Source of the DNA: Nocardia goodfellowii
GTDB taxonomy: Bacteria; Actinomycetota; Actinomycetes; Mycobacteriales; Mycobacteriaceae
Assembly: GCF_017875645.1 (NCBI RefSeq)
Contig: NZ_JAGGMR010000001.1
Span: 2,108,001 to 2,172,000, forward strand
Length of the DNA: 64,000 bases
Direction of reading: 5' to 3'
A program made the position numbers and the translations under genes. The notes beneath the pieces were generated by a model. The model searched no databases. It saw only the letters and a program-made list of their open reading frames with translations, and had not been told where the DNA came from. Below are positions 25,594-34,409 of the stretch, piece after piece (positions within the stretch are counted from its first letter, which is position 1; every line of letters starts with the position of its first letter).

Positions 25594-27558
25594 TCAGGTG
25601 AGCTCGCCGGCCGCCTGCCACGAGTTCCGTTCGGCGGTGAAGGCTTCCGCCTGTACTGCCCGAAAGCGGTCGATGGAAGCCGCGTTGTCCGCGAGGAACG
25701 CGCGGTAGTCGGCCAGACGGAATTCCCCGTCCTCGGTCTTCACCTCGACATTGCCCGCGGCGAAATCGGCGCGCTTGTCGAGCAACTCGTCCGGTTCGAC
25801 GGGGTACCAGCGGATGCGATCGAAATATCGCAGCAGCCAAGGGTTTTCCGCCGCGGTGCCGGGCTGCCAGGCGTGGTTCCACACCTGCGTTGTCCGGCCG
25901 ACGAATTGGTAGCCGCCGGGGCCTTCCATGCCGTAGACGCAGAGGTAGGCGCCGCCGATCCCGACCGCGTTCTCCGGTGTCCAGGTGCGGGCGGGGTTGT
26001 ACTTCGTGGTGACCAGGCGGTGGCGGGGGTCGGTCGGTGTGGCCACGGGCGCACCGAGATACACGTCGCCGAGGCCCAGCACCAGATACTCGGCGTCGAA
26101 CACGATGCGGTGGACGTCCGCCACGGTGGCCAATCCGTTCATCCGACGGATGAATTCGATGTTCCACGGACACCAGGGCGCGTCGGCGCGGACACCGTGC
26201 ATGTAACGCGTGATCGCTTCCCGGGTCGAGGGATCGTCCCAGGACAGCGGCAGATGTACGGTGCGGCTGGGCACGACGAGCTCATCGGCGGCCGGCAGGT
26301 GTTGTTCGGCTTCGGCCAGCAGGGCCAGCAGCCGGGGGATCGGAAGAACGTGCGGGTCCACCCGCACCTGCAAGGACCGGATACCCGGCACCATTTCGAC
26401 GATGCCGCGCACCGCCGCCGCGAGCAGATGCTGGTACAGGGCGTGCACCCGCGCCCGCAGCGCGAGATCCAGTGTCAGCTGACCGTATTCCACCAGCACA
26501 CCGTCGTCGCCCTGCCGGCGATAGGTGACCCCGATCTCGTCGTCGACGTCGGCGCGGCGCAGCACACCGTCGTCCCCGTCACCGCCCGTGGTCAGCACCA
26601 GCGGCAGATTCGCCCGCCTGCGTGCACCCAATTCCCGGATCGAGGCGGCGTTCGCGCTGCGGATCGGCACGAACCGCACCTTGTCGCCGGGGGCGAGTTG
26701 ACCCAGCTTCCACTTGTCCGCCGCGACAACGGTTACCGGGCAGACGAAACCGCCGAGACTCGGGCCGTCCGGCCCGAGCAGGATGGGTGTGTCGCCGGTG
26801 AAGTCCAGCGCGCCGATCGAATACGCGTTGTCGTGGATATTCGACGGATGCAGCCCGGCCTCACCACCGTCGGTGCGCGCCCACTCGGGTTTCGGGCCGA
26901 TCAAGCGGACGCCGGTACGGTCGGAGTTGAAGTGCACTTCGTAATCGGTGCCGGTGATGGTGTCGAAGTCGGCGCGGGTGAAGAATTCCGGCGCCCCGTG
27001 CGGGCCCTCGGTGACCGCCAGTTCCCACCGTGTCGTCAGCACCGGCTGGTCGTCCATCGGCACCGCCGCGGCGATCCGCGCCCGTGGCGCGCCGAGCGGG
27101 AGAACGTCACCCGCACGCAGCGCGCCGCCGTGGTCGCCACCGAACTTGCCGAGGGTGAATGTGGCGATACTGCCCAGATATTCGGGCAGCTGGATCCCGC
27201 CGGCGATCAGCACGTAGGTTCGCATTCCCGGTCCGCGAATCGCGCCGATATCGAGCACGCCGCCCGCCGGGACTTCGACGGCGCGCCAGAGCTGCACGGG
27301 CACACCGTCGATCGTGGCCTCGGCCGGTGCGCCGGTCACACAGATCCAGGCCGGTTCGGTGAACCGTAGTGCGGGGCCCCCGAGTGTGCACTCCAATCCG
27401 CCCGCGCCCTCGGCGTTTCCGAGCACCCGATTGCCGAGCCGGAACGACAGGTCGTCCATCGGCCCCGACGGCGGTACCCCGATATGCCAGTAACCGACCC
27501 GCCCAGGCCAATCCTGAACCGTGGTGAGCAGGCCGGGCCGCACCACCTCGGCCGTCAT
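25594..27558 (-). CDS. carboxyltransferase (AHS2-AHS1) of urea/guanidine carboxylase type, without biotin domains
   Basis: A 654-residue protein matching only the carboxyltransferase part of urea carboxylase. AHS2/KipA-like domain at about 1-310 (P-G-L-L-T-T-V-Q-D-W-P-G-R; G-V-P-P-S-G-P-M-D) and AHS1/KipI-like domain at about 335-600 (V-E-Y-G-Q-L-T-L-D-L; E-M-V-P-G-I-R-S-L-Q-V), ending with the usual R-F-R-A-V-Q-A-E-A-F-T-A-E-R. Urea carboxylases normally carry a biotin carboxylase in front and a biotinyl domain behind; neither is present and no A-M-K-M motif exists. Its ATG overlaps the preceding gene by 4 nt. A biotin carboxylase must be supplied elsewhere, or the reaction differs. PxpBC-like 5-oxoprolinase chemistry is the main alternative. 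Confidence 0.85.
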   Translation of the reverse strand: MTAEVVRPGLLTTVQDWPGRVGYWHIGVPPSGPMDDLSFRLGNRVLGNAEGAGGLECTLGGPALRFTEPAWICVTGAPAEATIDGVPVQLWRAVEVPAGGVLDIGAIRGPGMRTYVLIAGGIQLPEYLGSIATFTLGKFGGDHGGALRAGDVLPLGAPRARIAAAVPMDDQPVLTTRWELAVTEGPHGAPEFFTRADFDTITGTDYEVHFNSDRTGVRLIGPKPEWARTDGGEAGLHPSNIHDNAYSIGALDFTGDTPILLGPDGPSLGGFVCPVTVVAADKWKLGQLAPGDKVRFVPIRSANAASIRELGARRRANLPLVLTTGGDGDDGVLRRADVDDEIGVTYRRQGDDGVLVEYGQLTLDLALRARVHALYQHLLAAAVRGIVEMVPGIRSLQVRVDPHVLPIPRLLALLAEAEQHLPAADELVVPSRTVHLPLSWDDPSTREAITRYMHGVRADAPWCPWNIEFIRRMNGLATVADVHRIVFDAEYLVLGLGDVYLGAPVATPTDPRHRLVTTKYNPARTWTPENAVGIGGAYLCVYGMEGPGGYQFVGRTTQVWNHAWQPGTAAENPWLLRYFDRIRWYPVEPDELLDKRADFAAGNVEVKTEDGEFRLADYRAFLADNAASIDRFRAVQAEAFTAERNSWQAAGELT

Positions 27559-28169
27559 CGCGACACCACCATGCGCACGGGCGTGGGGTCGAAACCATTG
27601 CAGGGATTGTTGATCTGCGGGCAGTTGGAGACCAGGACGAGCGTGTCGGTCTCCGCGCGCAACGTGACTTTCTTTCCGGGAGCGGACAATCCGTCCACGA
27701 TGCCGAGGGTGCCGTCCAGTTCCACCGGCACGTTCATGAACCAGTTGATGTTTGACACCAGATCCCGCTTGCCCAGACCGTGTTTCATCGCTTCGATCAG
27801 GAAATTCTCGACGCAGGCATGCTGGTGCCGGGTGTGGTGGCCGTAGCGCAGCGTATTGGACTCCTGCGAGCAGGCACCGGCGATGGTGTCGTGGTTGCCG
27901 ACCTCGTCCGCGATCACCGTCATCAGCGCGGTGCCCGCATCCGTCAGCAGCACACTGCCGGTGGTGAGGAAGATATTGCGCTGCGCGGTGACGGTGGCTT
28001 GCGCGCTGTAGCGGTCGGTGTGCTCGGCCGCGTTGTAGAGCAGGCAGTCGACGGCCTGATTGCCGTGCAGGTCGATGATGTCCAAGATCTCGCCCGCACC
28101 GACGACGGTGGACCATGGTGCGCAGGCGGGGACGATGTCGTCGAGGACGATCGTGCGGGTGGCGGTCAC
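27555..28169 (-). CDS. urea-carboxylase-associated protein 2 (DUF1989)
   Basis: A 204-residue DUF1989 protein of the UAAP2 group. Conserved segments are G-E-I-L-D-I-I-D-L-H-G-N-Q-A-V-D-C-L-L-Y, T-D-R-Y-S-A-Q-A-T, G-N-H-D-T-I-A-G-A-C-S and H-Q-H-A-C-V-E-N-F, which supply Cys/His ligands typical of a metal site. As I recall, UAAP1/2 pairs were later shown to be the two subunits of carboxyguanidine deiminase in guanidine breakdown. GTG start; its start overlaps the stop of the next DUF1989 gene upstream, and its stop overlaps the carboxyltransferase start. Confidence 0.85.
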   Translation of the reverse strand: MTATRTIVLDDIVPACAPWSTVVGAGEILDIIDLHGNQAVDCLLYNAAEHTDRYSAQATVTAQRNIFLTTGSVLLTDAGTALMTVIADEVGNHDTIAGACSQESNTLRYGHHTRHQHACVENFLIEAMKHGLGKRDLVSNINWFMNVPVELDGTLGIVDGLSAPGKKVTLRAETDTLVLVSNCPQINNPCNGFDPTPVRMVVSR

Positions 28170-28918
28170 GCGTGTGCCTCCAGAGTCAGTGCGGTCCAGG
28201 CTGATTCGGTGTTCTCGACAGCACGGCGGTATTCCGGGTCGGGGTTGCTCAGCACGGTCAGTTCGTCGGGAGCCGACCAGGCGACGACGTCGAGAGCGGT
28301 GGTGGGCCGCTCGTCGAGTGGGTGCGGCGCGTTGGCGACCAGCAGCACTACCGGCAGGTGCAGGAGCAGATCCACCGAGCCGCCGGGTCCAGCGCTACCC
28401 GCCGCGACGAGCGTGCCATCGGATTCGACGCGGGCACCACGCAACAGCGACACGGTCGGCCCGATATCCCGCGGCGTCAGACCCTGCTTCGCCCCGGCCA
28501 GCCGGAGCTGGTTTCGCCCGGCGGAGGTCGGTCCGCACAGGGCGTCGTGGTGGCCGGACGTGTCGGCGACGATGGTCGCCAGCACCCGGCCCTGATCCGA
28601 CAGGAGTGGATGTCCGGTCGAAAGATAGGCCTGCCAAGGCACTTTCACGGTGTCGGCGACATTGAGTCGTTCCCACGGAGCGTCGGCGCGGAGCAGCAGC
28701 AGGTGCGCGCAGGCCGCACCGTCCGGATCGCTGAACCGGATCCGGGTGCCGCGACCGAGCACCGGATCGGCGTAACCGCCCGGCGGAATGCGCTGGGCCC
28801 AGGTGATTGCCGAGGCGCCGATGTCATCCGCGGTGGGCACGACGAAGTCGGCGGCCGCGGCCTGGGCGCGGGCGTGTGCCCGCGCACCCGCGGTCGAGGA
28901 GGTGTTCTGGTCGGTCAT
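28166..28918 (-). CDS. urea-carboxylase-associated protein 1 (DUF1989)
   Basis: A 250-residue DUF1989 protein of the UAAP1 group, probably the partner of the 27555-28169 product. It has W-A-Q-R-I-P-P-G-G-Y, G-T-R-I-R-F-S-D-P-D-G-A-A-C-A-H-L-L-L, L-N-V-A-D-T-V-K-V-P-W-Q-A-Y-L-S-T-G and G-H-H-D-A-L-C-G-P-T-S. The two DUF1989 proteins are only distantly alike, as expected for a heteromer. ATG at 28918 is supported by GGGAG 6 nt upstream. It begins 20 nt after the permease gene in one transcript. Confidence 0.85.
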   Translation of the reverse strand: MTDQNTSSTAGARAHARAQAAAADFVVPTADDIGASAITWAQRIPPGGYADPVLGRGTRIRFSDPDGAACAHLLLLRADAPWERLNVADTVKVPWQAYLSTGHPLLSDQGRVLATIVADTSGHHDALCGPTSAGRNQLRLAGAKQGLTPRDIGPTVSLLRGARVESDGTLVAAGSAGPGGSVDLLLHLPVVLLVANAPHPLDERPTTALDVVAWSAPDELTVLSNPDPEYRRAVENTESAWTALTLEAHA

Positions 28919-28938
28919 GGCTGGCTCCCTGTCTGAGG

Positions 28939-30477
28939 TCATGCGGGCTGTACCGCGGGTTGCGACGCTTGCTCGGTGGAGCCGTCGCCGACGGCGGCCC
29001 GCTGCCGGCTGACCCGCAGGTAGATCACGAAACCCACCGCGCCACTGAGGATCACGAACAACGGCGCCGACCAGAGCAGCCACCACCCACCGCCCTGCGG
29101 CGTGTAGATCTCCGGCCGCGGCCAGGCCAGATTGATCGCCATCGCGATACCCCACAGCACCGCGCCCACGTTCACCGCGATACCGAAGCGCCCCAGCGAG
29201 AACAGGCCTTGCTCGACACCGGCTTCCGGCCACCCGCGCAGCCGCTGCCGCAGCATCGGCGCGGTGACCAGCAGGTAAGCCAGGTAGAACATGACGATGC
29301 ACACGCTGGCGAGCGTCGCGAAGATCGCCGCGTTACCCAGGTTGATCACCAGCAGCGCGATGCCCGCCGCACCGAAGACGACCGCGGGCAGCATCGGGGT
29401 GCCGAACCGCGGGTGCACGGTCGACAGTGCGCGGGCGAAGGGCAGTTTCCCGTCCCGGGCCATGGAGAACATCAGGCGCGATCCCGCAGTCTGGATCGCC
29501 AGCGTGCAGACGAACACCGCGACCGCCACCGCGCACAGCAGCACCGTGCCCGCCGGACTGGCCAGCTTGGCGGTGATGACATACGCCAGCCCGCCGGTGG
29601 CCAGATTGCCGTCGGTGAGACTCGGTGCGGCCATCAGCGCACCGAGCAGCATCAGCCCGCCGCCCAGGCCCGAGACCGCGAGCGCCGACAGGATGGTGCG
29701 CGGCGCGACCTTGCGCGGATTCTTGGTCTCCTCGGCCAATTCGCCGGCGGAGGAGAACCCGAGCATCACGTACGCCGCCATCAGCCCGGAGACCAGGAAC
29801 GCGGCCAGGTACCCGCCGGGCGCGGCGCCCTGGGTATCGAAGACGACCTGCGGGCCGCGCTCGGCGTCGGCGAAGAACAGCCCGATCACCGCGGCGACAC
29901 CGACGATTTCGATGGTGACGCCGATGGCGTTGATCCGGGCCATGACGTTCACCCCGAGCACATTGATGAGCGTGGTCAGCACCATCAGGGCACTGCCCAG
30001 CAGCACCGCGTTCGCCGCGCCGGAGGTCGAGGTGAGGGCGGGATCACCGCCGAGGACCTGGAATCCGCTCCACACCGCCGGCAACACGACCTGCAACGCG
30101 ATCGCGGCCGCGGCGGCCGTGACGATCTGCGCGATGATCATGGCCCAGCCCGCGAACCAGCCGACCAGATCACCGGCCAGACGGCGGGACCACTGGTAGA
30201 TGGATCCGGAAATCGGGTAGTGCGCGGCGAGTTCGGCGAAATTCAAAGCCACCAGGAACTGTCCGGCGAACACCAGCGGCCACGTCCAGAAGAAGGCCGC
30301 GCCGCCGAAGGAGTATCCCAGCCCGAAGAACTGGAAGATCGTGGTCAGGATCGAGACGAAGGAGAATCCGGCCGCGAACGAGGCGTAGCGGCCCAGCTTG
30401 CGGTGCAGGACCGGCTGATAGCCGAATCCCGCCAGGTCGGCGCTGTCGGCATCGGGTGGGGTCAGTGTCGTGGCCAT
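28939..30477 (-). CDS. APC-superfamily amino acid/amine permease
   Basis: A 512-residue permease with about 12 membrane helices and the APC pattern G-x-x-S-F-V-S-I in helix 1, Y-P-I-S-G-S-I-Y-Q-W-S-R in loop 2-3, and G-F-S-S-A-G-E-L-A-E-E-T-K-N-P-R-K-V-A-P-R-T-I after helix 6. Permeases of this type (GABA/choline-permease-like) are commonly found with urea-carboxylase-associated proteins. It is the first gene of the operon; GGAGGAA precedes the ATG. Substrate is probably a nitrogenous compound such as an amine or guanidine derivative, inferred only from context. Confidence 0.88.
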   Translation of the reverse strand: MATTLTPPDADSADLAGFGYQPVLHRKLGRYASFAAGFSFVSILTTIFQFFGLGYSFGGAAFFWTWPLVFAGQFLVALNFAELAAHYPISGSIYQWSRRLAGDLVGWFAGWAMIIAQIVTAAAAAIALQVVLPAVWSGFQVLGGDPALTSTSGAANAVLLGSALMVLTTLINVLGVNVMARINAIGVTIEIVGVAAVIGLFFADAERGPQVVFDTQGAAPGGYLAAFLVSGLMAAYVMLGFSSAGELAEETKNPRKVAPRTILSALAVSGLGGGLMLLGALMAAPSLTDGNLATGGLAYVITAKLASPAGTVLLCAVAVAVFVCTLAIQTAGSRLMFSMARDGKLPFARALSTVHPRFGTPMLPAVVFGAAGIALLVINLGNAAIFATLASVCIVMFYLAYLLVTAPMLRQRLRGWPEAGVEQGLFSLGRFGIAVNVGAVLWGIAMAINLAWPRPEIYTPQGGGWWLLWSAPLFVILSGAVGFVIYLRVSRQRAAVGDGSTEQASQPAVQPA

Positions 30478-30595
30478 GGGTTCCTCCGGCGTGTGGCCAA
30501 TATCTATCGAGTGACAGTTTTGCGTCCGGGATCGTGCTTCCGGTGTCGCGCGTGTATCACTTCCGGGAACGCCGGTAACTTCTGTGTTGCCCCGA

Positions 30596-30615
30596 TTTCT
30601 GTCAAATGACAGAAA
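30596..30615. promoter_or_regulatory. candidate TetR operator
   Basis: Perfect 9-bp arms TTTCTGTCA and TGACAGAAA around AA. A half-site, GTGACAG, recurs near 30511 closer to the permease start. The site lies in the divergent promoter between the permease operon and the TetR gene. Confidence 0.65.
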
Positions 30616-30673
30616 CCTCACCGGGCCGGAGCGGGCGGCGGGGAGCTTGCCGCAGCGGTGCCAGAATGGGCAG

Positions 30674-31333
30674 GTGACAAACCCCGGTCCCGGCCGTCCC
30701 CGGCTCGAGCAACGCGCGCGCCGCGGGCAGACACCTCGCGCGGAGATCCTCGACGCGGCCGGAGAACTGTTCACCACCAAGGGTTATGCGAATACCTCGA
30801 CCCGGGCAGTGGCCGACGCCGTCGGCATCCGGCAGGCCTCGCTCTATCACCACTTCCGCGCGAAGGACGACATCCTCGACGCGCTGCTCGCCGAAACCAT
30901 CACCACGCCACTGGAACTCGCGCGTCAATTGAACGAAGCGGCCGTATCCGCGCCCCTCCGGCTCTATGCCCTCGCCTTGTTCGACGTCCGGCAGCTCTGC
31001 GCGGCGCGCTGGAATCTCGGTGCGCTGTACCTGCTTCCGGACCTGCGCACCGAGCGCTTCGCGGCGTTCCGGCGGCGTCGTGACGAATTACGCGGGCACT
31101 ACGAGTCTTTCGCTCTCGACGTACTGTCCGAAGCGGGTCCGGCGGCCGTCCGCGGCGCCGAAGTACTGCCGTTCCGGCTCGTCGAAACGGTGATCAGCAT
31201 CCGTTCCGACGCGGGCGCCGCCCCGGACTACGCGGAAACCGCGATCCCGGACGCGGCGTTGCGTTTGCTCGGCTGGACCGGCGACCTCGGCGAAATCCGC
31301 GGCGCCGCCACCGCACTGCTCGCCGAGTCCTGA
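30674..31333 (+). CDS. TetR family regulator of the DUF1989 operon
   Basis: A 219-residue TetR regulator. The HTH is at about residues 20-65 (I-L-D-A-A-G-E-L-F-T-T-K-G-Y-A-N-T-S-T-R-A-V-A-D-A-V-G-I-R-Q-A-S-L-Y-H-H-F). The GTG at 30674 is chosen because the longer frame (from 30584) would translate the operator palindrome; CAGAAT sits 6 nt before the GTG as a possible -10 of a leaderless start. It is divergent from the permease-DUF1989-carboxyltransferase operon, whose repressor it probably is. Confidence 0.85.
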   Translation: MTNPGPGRPRLEQRARRGQTPRAEILDAAGELFTTKGYANTSTRAVADAVGIRQASLYHHFRAKDDILDALLAETITTPLELARQLNEAAVSAPLRLYALALFDVRQLCAARWNLGALYLLPDLRTERFAAFRRRRDELRGHYESFALDVLSEAGPAAVRGAEVLPFRLVETVISIRSDAGAAPDYAETAIPDAALRLLGWTGDLGEIRGAATALLAES

Positions 31334-31334
31334 G

Positions 31335-32285
31335 TCAGACGGCGAGGCCGCCCGCGAACGGCATCTCGCGCCAGAGGTCGACAGCCGGGGTGAGGTAGTC
31401 CATCAGCACGGGCAACTGCGGCGCGAGCGTGAGGGTGGCGATGATGCGCAGCATGCCCACGGCGTTCACGAAGCCCAGCACATCCTTGCGCAACGGCCTG
31501 GTGCCGATGCGCCGCGCCCCACGGTCGTAGGCGGATTCGTGTTCGGGGCCGAGCCCGGCCAGGTCCCACTCGATCGGACCCAGCGTGACCAGCTCGAAGT
31601 CGGAATAGAGGTCACCGTCCACGCCGGCGAAGATGTTCGCGGGCGGCGAATCGCCGTGAATCGGCTGTAGGTCGATCCCCGGAAAGGCCGCTTCGAATAC
31701 CGAGCGGGAACGCACCAAAGGCTCCAGCCGCTGCCACTCCCGCCGGGCGCGGTCCAGGTCGGCGGGGTCGAGCAGATCAGGGCGCTGCTCGAGCAAGGCC
31801 AGGCCCTCGGTGACGAACCGCGGATCGGCCGCCGACAGGAATGTCAGCGGACCCGGGTAGTCGCGCAGCGCGGCGTGCAGGTCGGCCACGCTTTCGGCAT
31901 TAGCCACATAGTCGGGTTCCCGTTCCCGGTCCTCGGCAACGAACTGCCAGAACACCATCGAGAACCCGTCGCGCCGCACAGGTTCTCGCGGCACGAGCGG
32001 ACTCGGCGGGATCACGGGGGTACCCCGCGCGGCGAGCCACTGCGACACGTCCAGCTCGTCCCGCTGGCGGCGGGCCAGGGAATCGAGACTCTCGCTATGG
32101 GGCAGCACGGTCGGGACCCGCACCACGACCGGTGCGGGCGCCAAGTGGACGACGACGGAGAAAACGTCGTGCAACACCGCGGCGTCGGTCACCGTGAGGC
32201 CCAGCTCGCGCCCGGCCCCGACAGCCGCGTCCACGGCGGCGGCGGTGCGGCGGGCCAGATCCTGCGGTGTCGCGAAATCGGTCAT
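31335..32285 (-). CDS. aminoglycoside-phosphotransferase-family protein
   Basis: A 316-residue APH/choline-kinase-fold protein. The catalytic loop I-H-G-D-S-P-P-A-N-I-F matches the Brenner motif H-G-D-x-x-x-x-N, and S-D-F-E-L replaces the usual I-D-W/F-E metal-binding segment. The N-terminal ATP lobe is present but its lysine is less clear. Members phosphorylate antibiotics, choline or other small molecules; nothing here tells which, and a resistance role should not be assumed. It ends 1 nt from the TetR stop. Confidence 0.8.
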   Translation of the reverse strand: MTDFATPQDLARRTAAAVDAAVGAGRELGLTVTDAAVLHDVFSVVVHLAPAPVVVRVPTVLPHSESLDSLARRQRDELDVSQWLAARGTPVIPPSPLVPREPVRRDGFSMVFWQFVAEDREREPDYVANAESVADLHAALRDYPGPLTFLSAADPRFVTEGLALLEQRPDLLDPADLDRARREWQRLEPLVRSRSVFEAAFPGIDLQPIHGDSPPANIFAGVDGDLYSDFELVTLGPIEWDLAGLGPEHESAYDRGARRIGTRPLRKDVLGFVNAVGMLRIIATLTLAPQLPVLMDYLTPAVDLWREMPFAGGLAV

Positions 32286-32308
32286 CGCTCCATCGTTCCA
32301 GGCGCGGA

Positions 32309-33760
32309 TCAGCCCTTGCCGCGGCCCGCCTTGAACCCGAAGTCCCAGTTGTACAGCCGCGCGATCTCCATGACACCGGCACCGGGCTGACCGGCGGGCG
32401 GCCGGATGAAGGTGCCCTCGCGCCGAACCACCAGCTCCCCGTTCAGGTTCTCGATATGCGCCAGGACCGCGTCGCGCGAATCGTCCTGGCAGCCGTCGAG
32501 TGTCATCTCGATCGGGGTGGAGTTCAGCGGATACAGGGTGACCGTGGCGTGCACGCCACGAAAGTCCTTGGCGCCCTCGTAGATCGAGGTGAACACCAGA
32601 ATCCGGCGGAACTGGCTGGTGAAATCCAGGTTGATGTCGAGATTCTCACCGGTGGCGCTCGCACCGGTGCGGTCGTCCTGATCGAGCCGGATATAGGGCG
32701 GACGAGCCAGGTCACCGAAGGAGCGGTCCAGCGCTCGCACCGAACCGATGCGGCCGTCGGCCAGTTCGAAGAAGCAGCACAGGTCGAGGTCGAGCCCGCC
32801 GTTGCCGCCGCGCGAACGCCGCCCGAACAGGCCACCGCCCTTGGCGGGCCGGGTGGTGGTCCAGTTCAAGTTGATCCGCATGGTGCCGCCGGTCGCGCCC
32901 GACTTGGTCAGCGAGACCGAGGGCGCTTCCTTGGTGAGCGAGATCTTGCTCAGATTCACCGGCGCGCCGCCGACGGGCGGCGGTGGCGCGAAGCCCTGCT
33001 GCGGCGGCTGCTGATATTGCGGCTGCGGCGGCTGCTGGTATTGCGGCTGGGGCGGCTGCTGGTATTGCGGCGGCGGGGGCGTGAACGGCTGAGCGGGCGG
33101 CGCGAATTGCTGTGGCGGCGGGGCATATTGCGGCGGCGGCGCCGGCTGCTGGGTCGGCGGCGGCGCGAACTGCTGCGGCGGCACGGGCGGCGGGGTGAAC
33201 TGCGGCGGCGGCGGCGAATACTGCTGTGCCGGTGGCGGAGTGGGTGCGTCGTCGACGGAAATGCCGTATTCCGTGGCCAATCCGGCCAGGCCGGTATCGT
33301 AGCCCTGCCCGACCGCGCGGAACTTCCACGCGCCCTGCCGGCGGTACAGCTCACCGAGCACGAACGCCGTCTCGCTGGTGGCCCCGGTGCTGTCGAACCG
33401 CGCCACCTCCGCGCCGTTGTTCGCGTCGAGCACCCGGACATACAGGCCGTGGAACTGCCCGAACGTGCCGCCGTCGGACGAAGCCGCGATGACGATGGTC
33501 TCGATCTGCGGTTCCACCTGACCGAGGTTCACCCAGAGCTGGTCCAGCACCGTGGGGCCCTGCTGCTTGCCCTCGTGCCGTACCGCGCCGGAGCTGTGCT
33601 GCGGCTGGTTGTAGAACACGAAATCGTTGTCCGAGCGGACTTTTCCCCCCGCCAACAGGAGCGCGGAGGCATCCGCGTCCGGAACCCCGGGACCTGACTG
33701 CCACCCCAGTTCGATGCGGACCACGGGCATCGGCACCGGAACGTTGGCGCCCTTCATCAT
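32309..33760 (-). CDS. two-domain TerD family protein with Pro/Gln-rich linker
   Basis: A 483-residue protein made of two TerD (tellurium-resistance/stress) domains. The first (about 1-170) has R-S-D-N-D-F-V-F-Y-N-Q-P and the Ca2+-binding-type acidic residues; the second (about 268-483) has L-D-L-D-L-C-C-F-F-E-L and L-D-Q-D-D-R-T-G. Between them is a disordered linker (173-264) of Pro, Gln, Tyr and Phe with an 8-residue repeat. TerD proteins bind calcium and are linked to phage, tellurite and envelope stress. The ATG pair at 33760/33757 is used; upstream GTG (33766) and TTG (33775) are possible. Confidence 0.85.
   Translation of the reverse strand: MMKGANVPVPMPVVRIELGWQSGPGVPDADASALLLAGGKVRSDNDFVFYNQPQHSSGAVRHEGKQQGPTVLDQLWVNLGQVEPQIETIVIAASSDGGTFGQFHGLYVRVLDANNGAEVARFDSTGATSETAFVLGELYRRQGAWKFRAVGQGYDTGLAGLATEYGISVDDAPTPPPAQQYSPPPPQFTPPPVPPQQFAPPPTQQPAPPPQYAPPPQQFAPPAQPFTPPPPQYQQPPQPQYQQPPQPQYQQPPQQGFAPPPPVGGAPVNLSKISLTKEAPSVSLTKSGATGGTMRINLNWTTTRPAKGGGLFGRRSRGGNGGLDLDLCCFFELADGRIGSVRALDRSFGDLARPPYIRLDQDDRTGASATGENLDINLDFTSQFRRILVFTSIYEGAKDFRGVHATVTLYPLNSTPIEMTLDGCQDDSRDAVLAHIENLNGELVVRREGTFIRPPAGQPGAGVMEIARLYNWDFGFKAGRGKG
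32969..33244 (-). repeat. Pro/Gln-rich coding repeat in the TerD linker
   Basis: Codons for residues 173-264. The unit Q-Y-Q-Q-P-P-Q-P is repeated about three times almost exactly at DNA level near 33000-33070, preceded by looser P-P-P-Q-Q-F-A-P and P-P-P-Q-Y-x-P units. It is likely unstable in length. Confidence 0.75.
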
Positions 33761-33825
33761 CGACACAGCACTCAAACTACTGGACCCCGGCCCCGCCCGT
33801 CACCCTATAACCGCGGGACGGCCGC

Positions 33826-34353
33826 TCACCGGGTCGGCGGCGCGATTTTCCAGTGGGTGCTGAGCGCATCCGCGATCTCCGGCAGCACCGTCACCGGGAT
33901 CTTCTTGCGCCGCAGCAGCTCCCGAATCTCGTGCACCTGCTCCCGTTTGCGCAGGTCATACGCTCCGGCTATGGGCCCCGCCACCGGCGGGATGGACAAC
34001 AGCACCAATTCGCCGTGCGGTTCGTCACCCCCGGCGAGATCCAGCGCCAGCGACCAGCGCCCGCGGTCGTCGAGCGTGAACCGCCCGGCGACCACTCGAC
34101 CCCAGTCGATACTCGACTCGTGCCACGGCACCCGCTCGTAGATGCCGCCGTCGGTCAGCACGATCGCGTCCCGGGCGAACAGCGCCACGAGCACCGCGAC
34201 CCCGGCCACCACTCCGGCCAGCGCGCCGGTGAACACCCGATACGGCCCGAACACGCCCACGACCAGCAGGCACAGCACCGCCGCCACCGCTATTCCCGCC
34301 CCGGTGTACAGCGCGATTCGCTGCCCCGGCACCACACCCGCGCGCACCATCAT
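33826..34353 (-). CDS. hypothetical membrane protein with cytosolic C-terminal domain
   Basis: A 175-residue protein with two N-terminal hydrophobic helices (about 12-35 and 39-61) and a C-terminal domain of about 110 residues (D-G-G-I-Y-E-R-V-P-W-H-E-S-S-I-D-W-G-R-V ...) that resembles bacterial PH-like domains in strand pattern. I do not recognise a named family with confidence. It lies between encapsulin and TerD genes on the same strand, 56 nt after encapsulin. ATG ATG at the start gives 34353 or 34350. Confidence 0.65.
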   Translation of the reverse strand: MMVRAGVVPGQRIALYTGAGIAVAAVLCLLVVGVFGPYRVFTGALAGVVAGVAVLVALFARDAIVLTDGGIYERVPWHESSIDWGRVVAGRFTLDDRGRWSLALDLAGGDEPHGELVLLSIPPVAGPIAGAYDLRKREQVHEIRELLRRKKIPVTVLPEIADALSTHWKIAPPTR

Positions 34354-34409
34354 CGACCTCCTGCGTCAGCGGCTTCACGCTACCGTCTGCCGGGCGGAGG
34401 TCAATCCGG

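Noticed and set aside
30478..30673. Guanidine-I (ykkC) riboswitch before the permease operon
   Set aside because: I looked for the conserved guanidine-aptamer segments on the minus strand and found none; only palindromes are clear. An Infernal search would settle it.
31335..32285. Antibiotic resistance gene
   Set aside because: The aminoglycoside-phosphotransferase fold is shared by many kinases; sequence alone gives no sign of a drug substrate.
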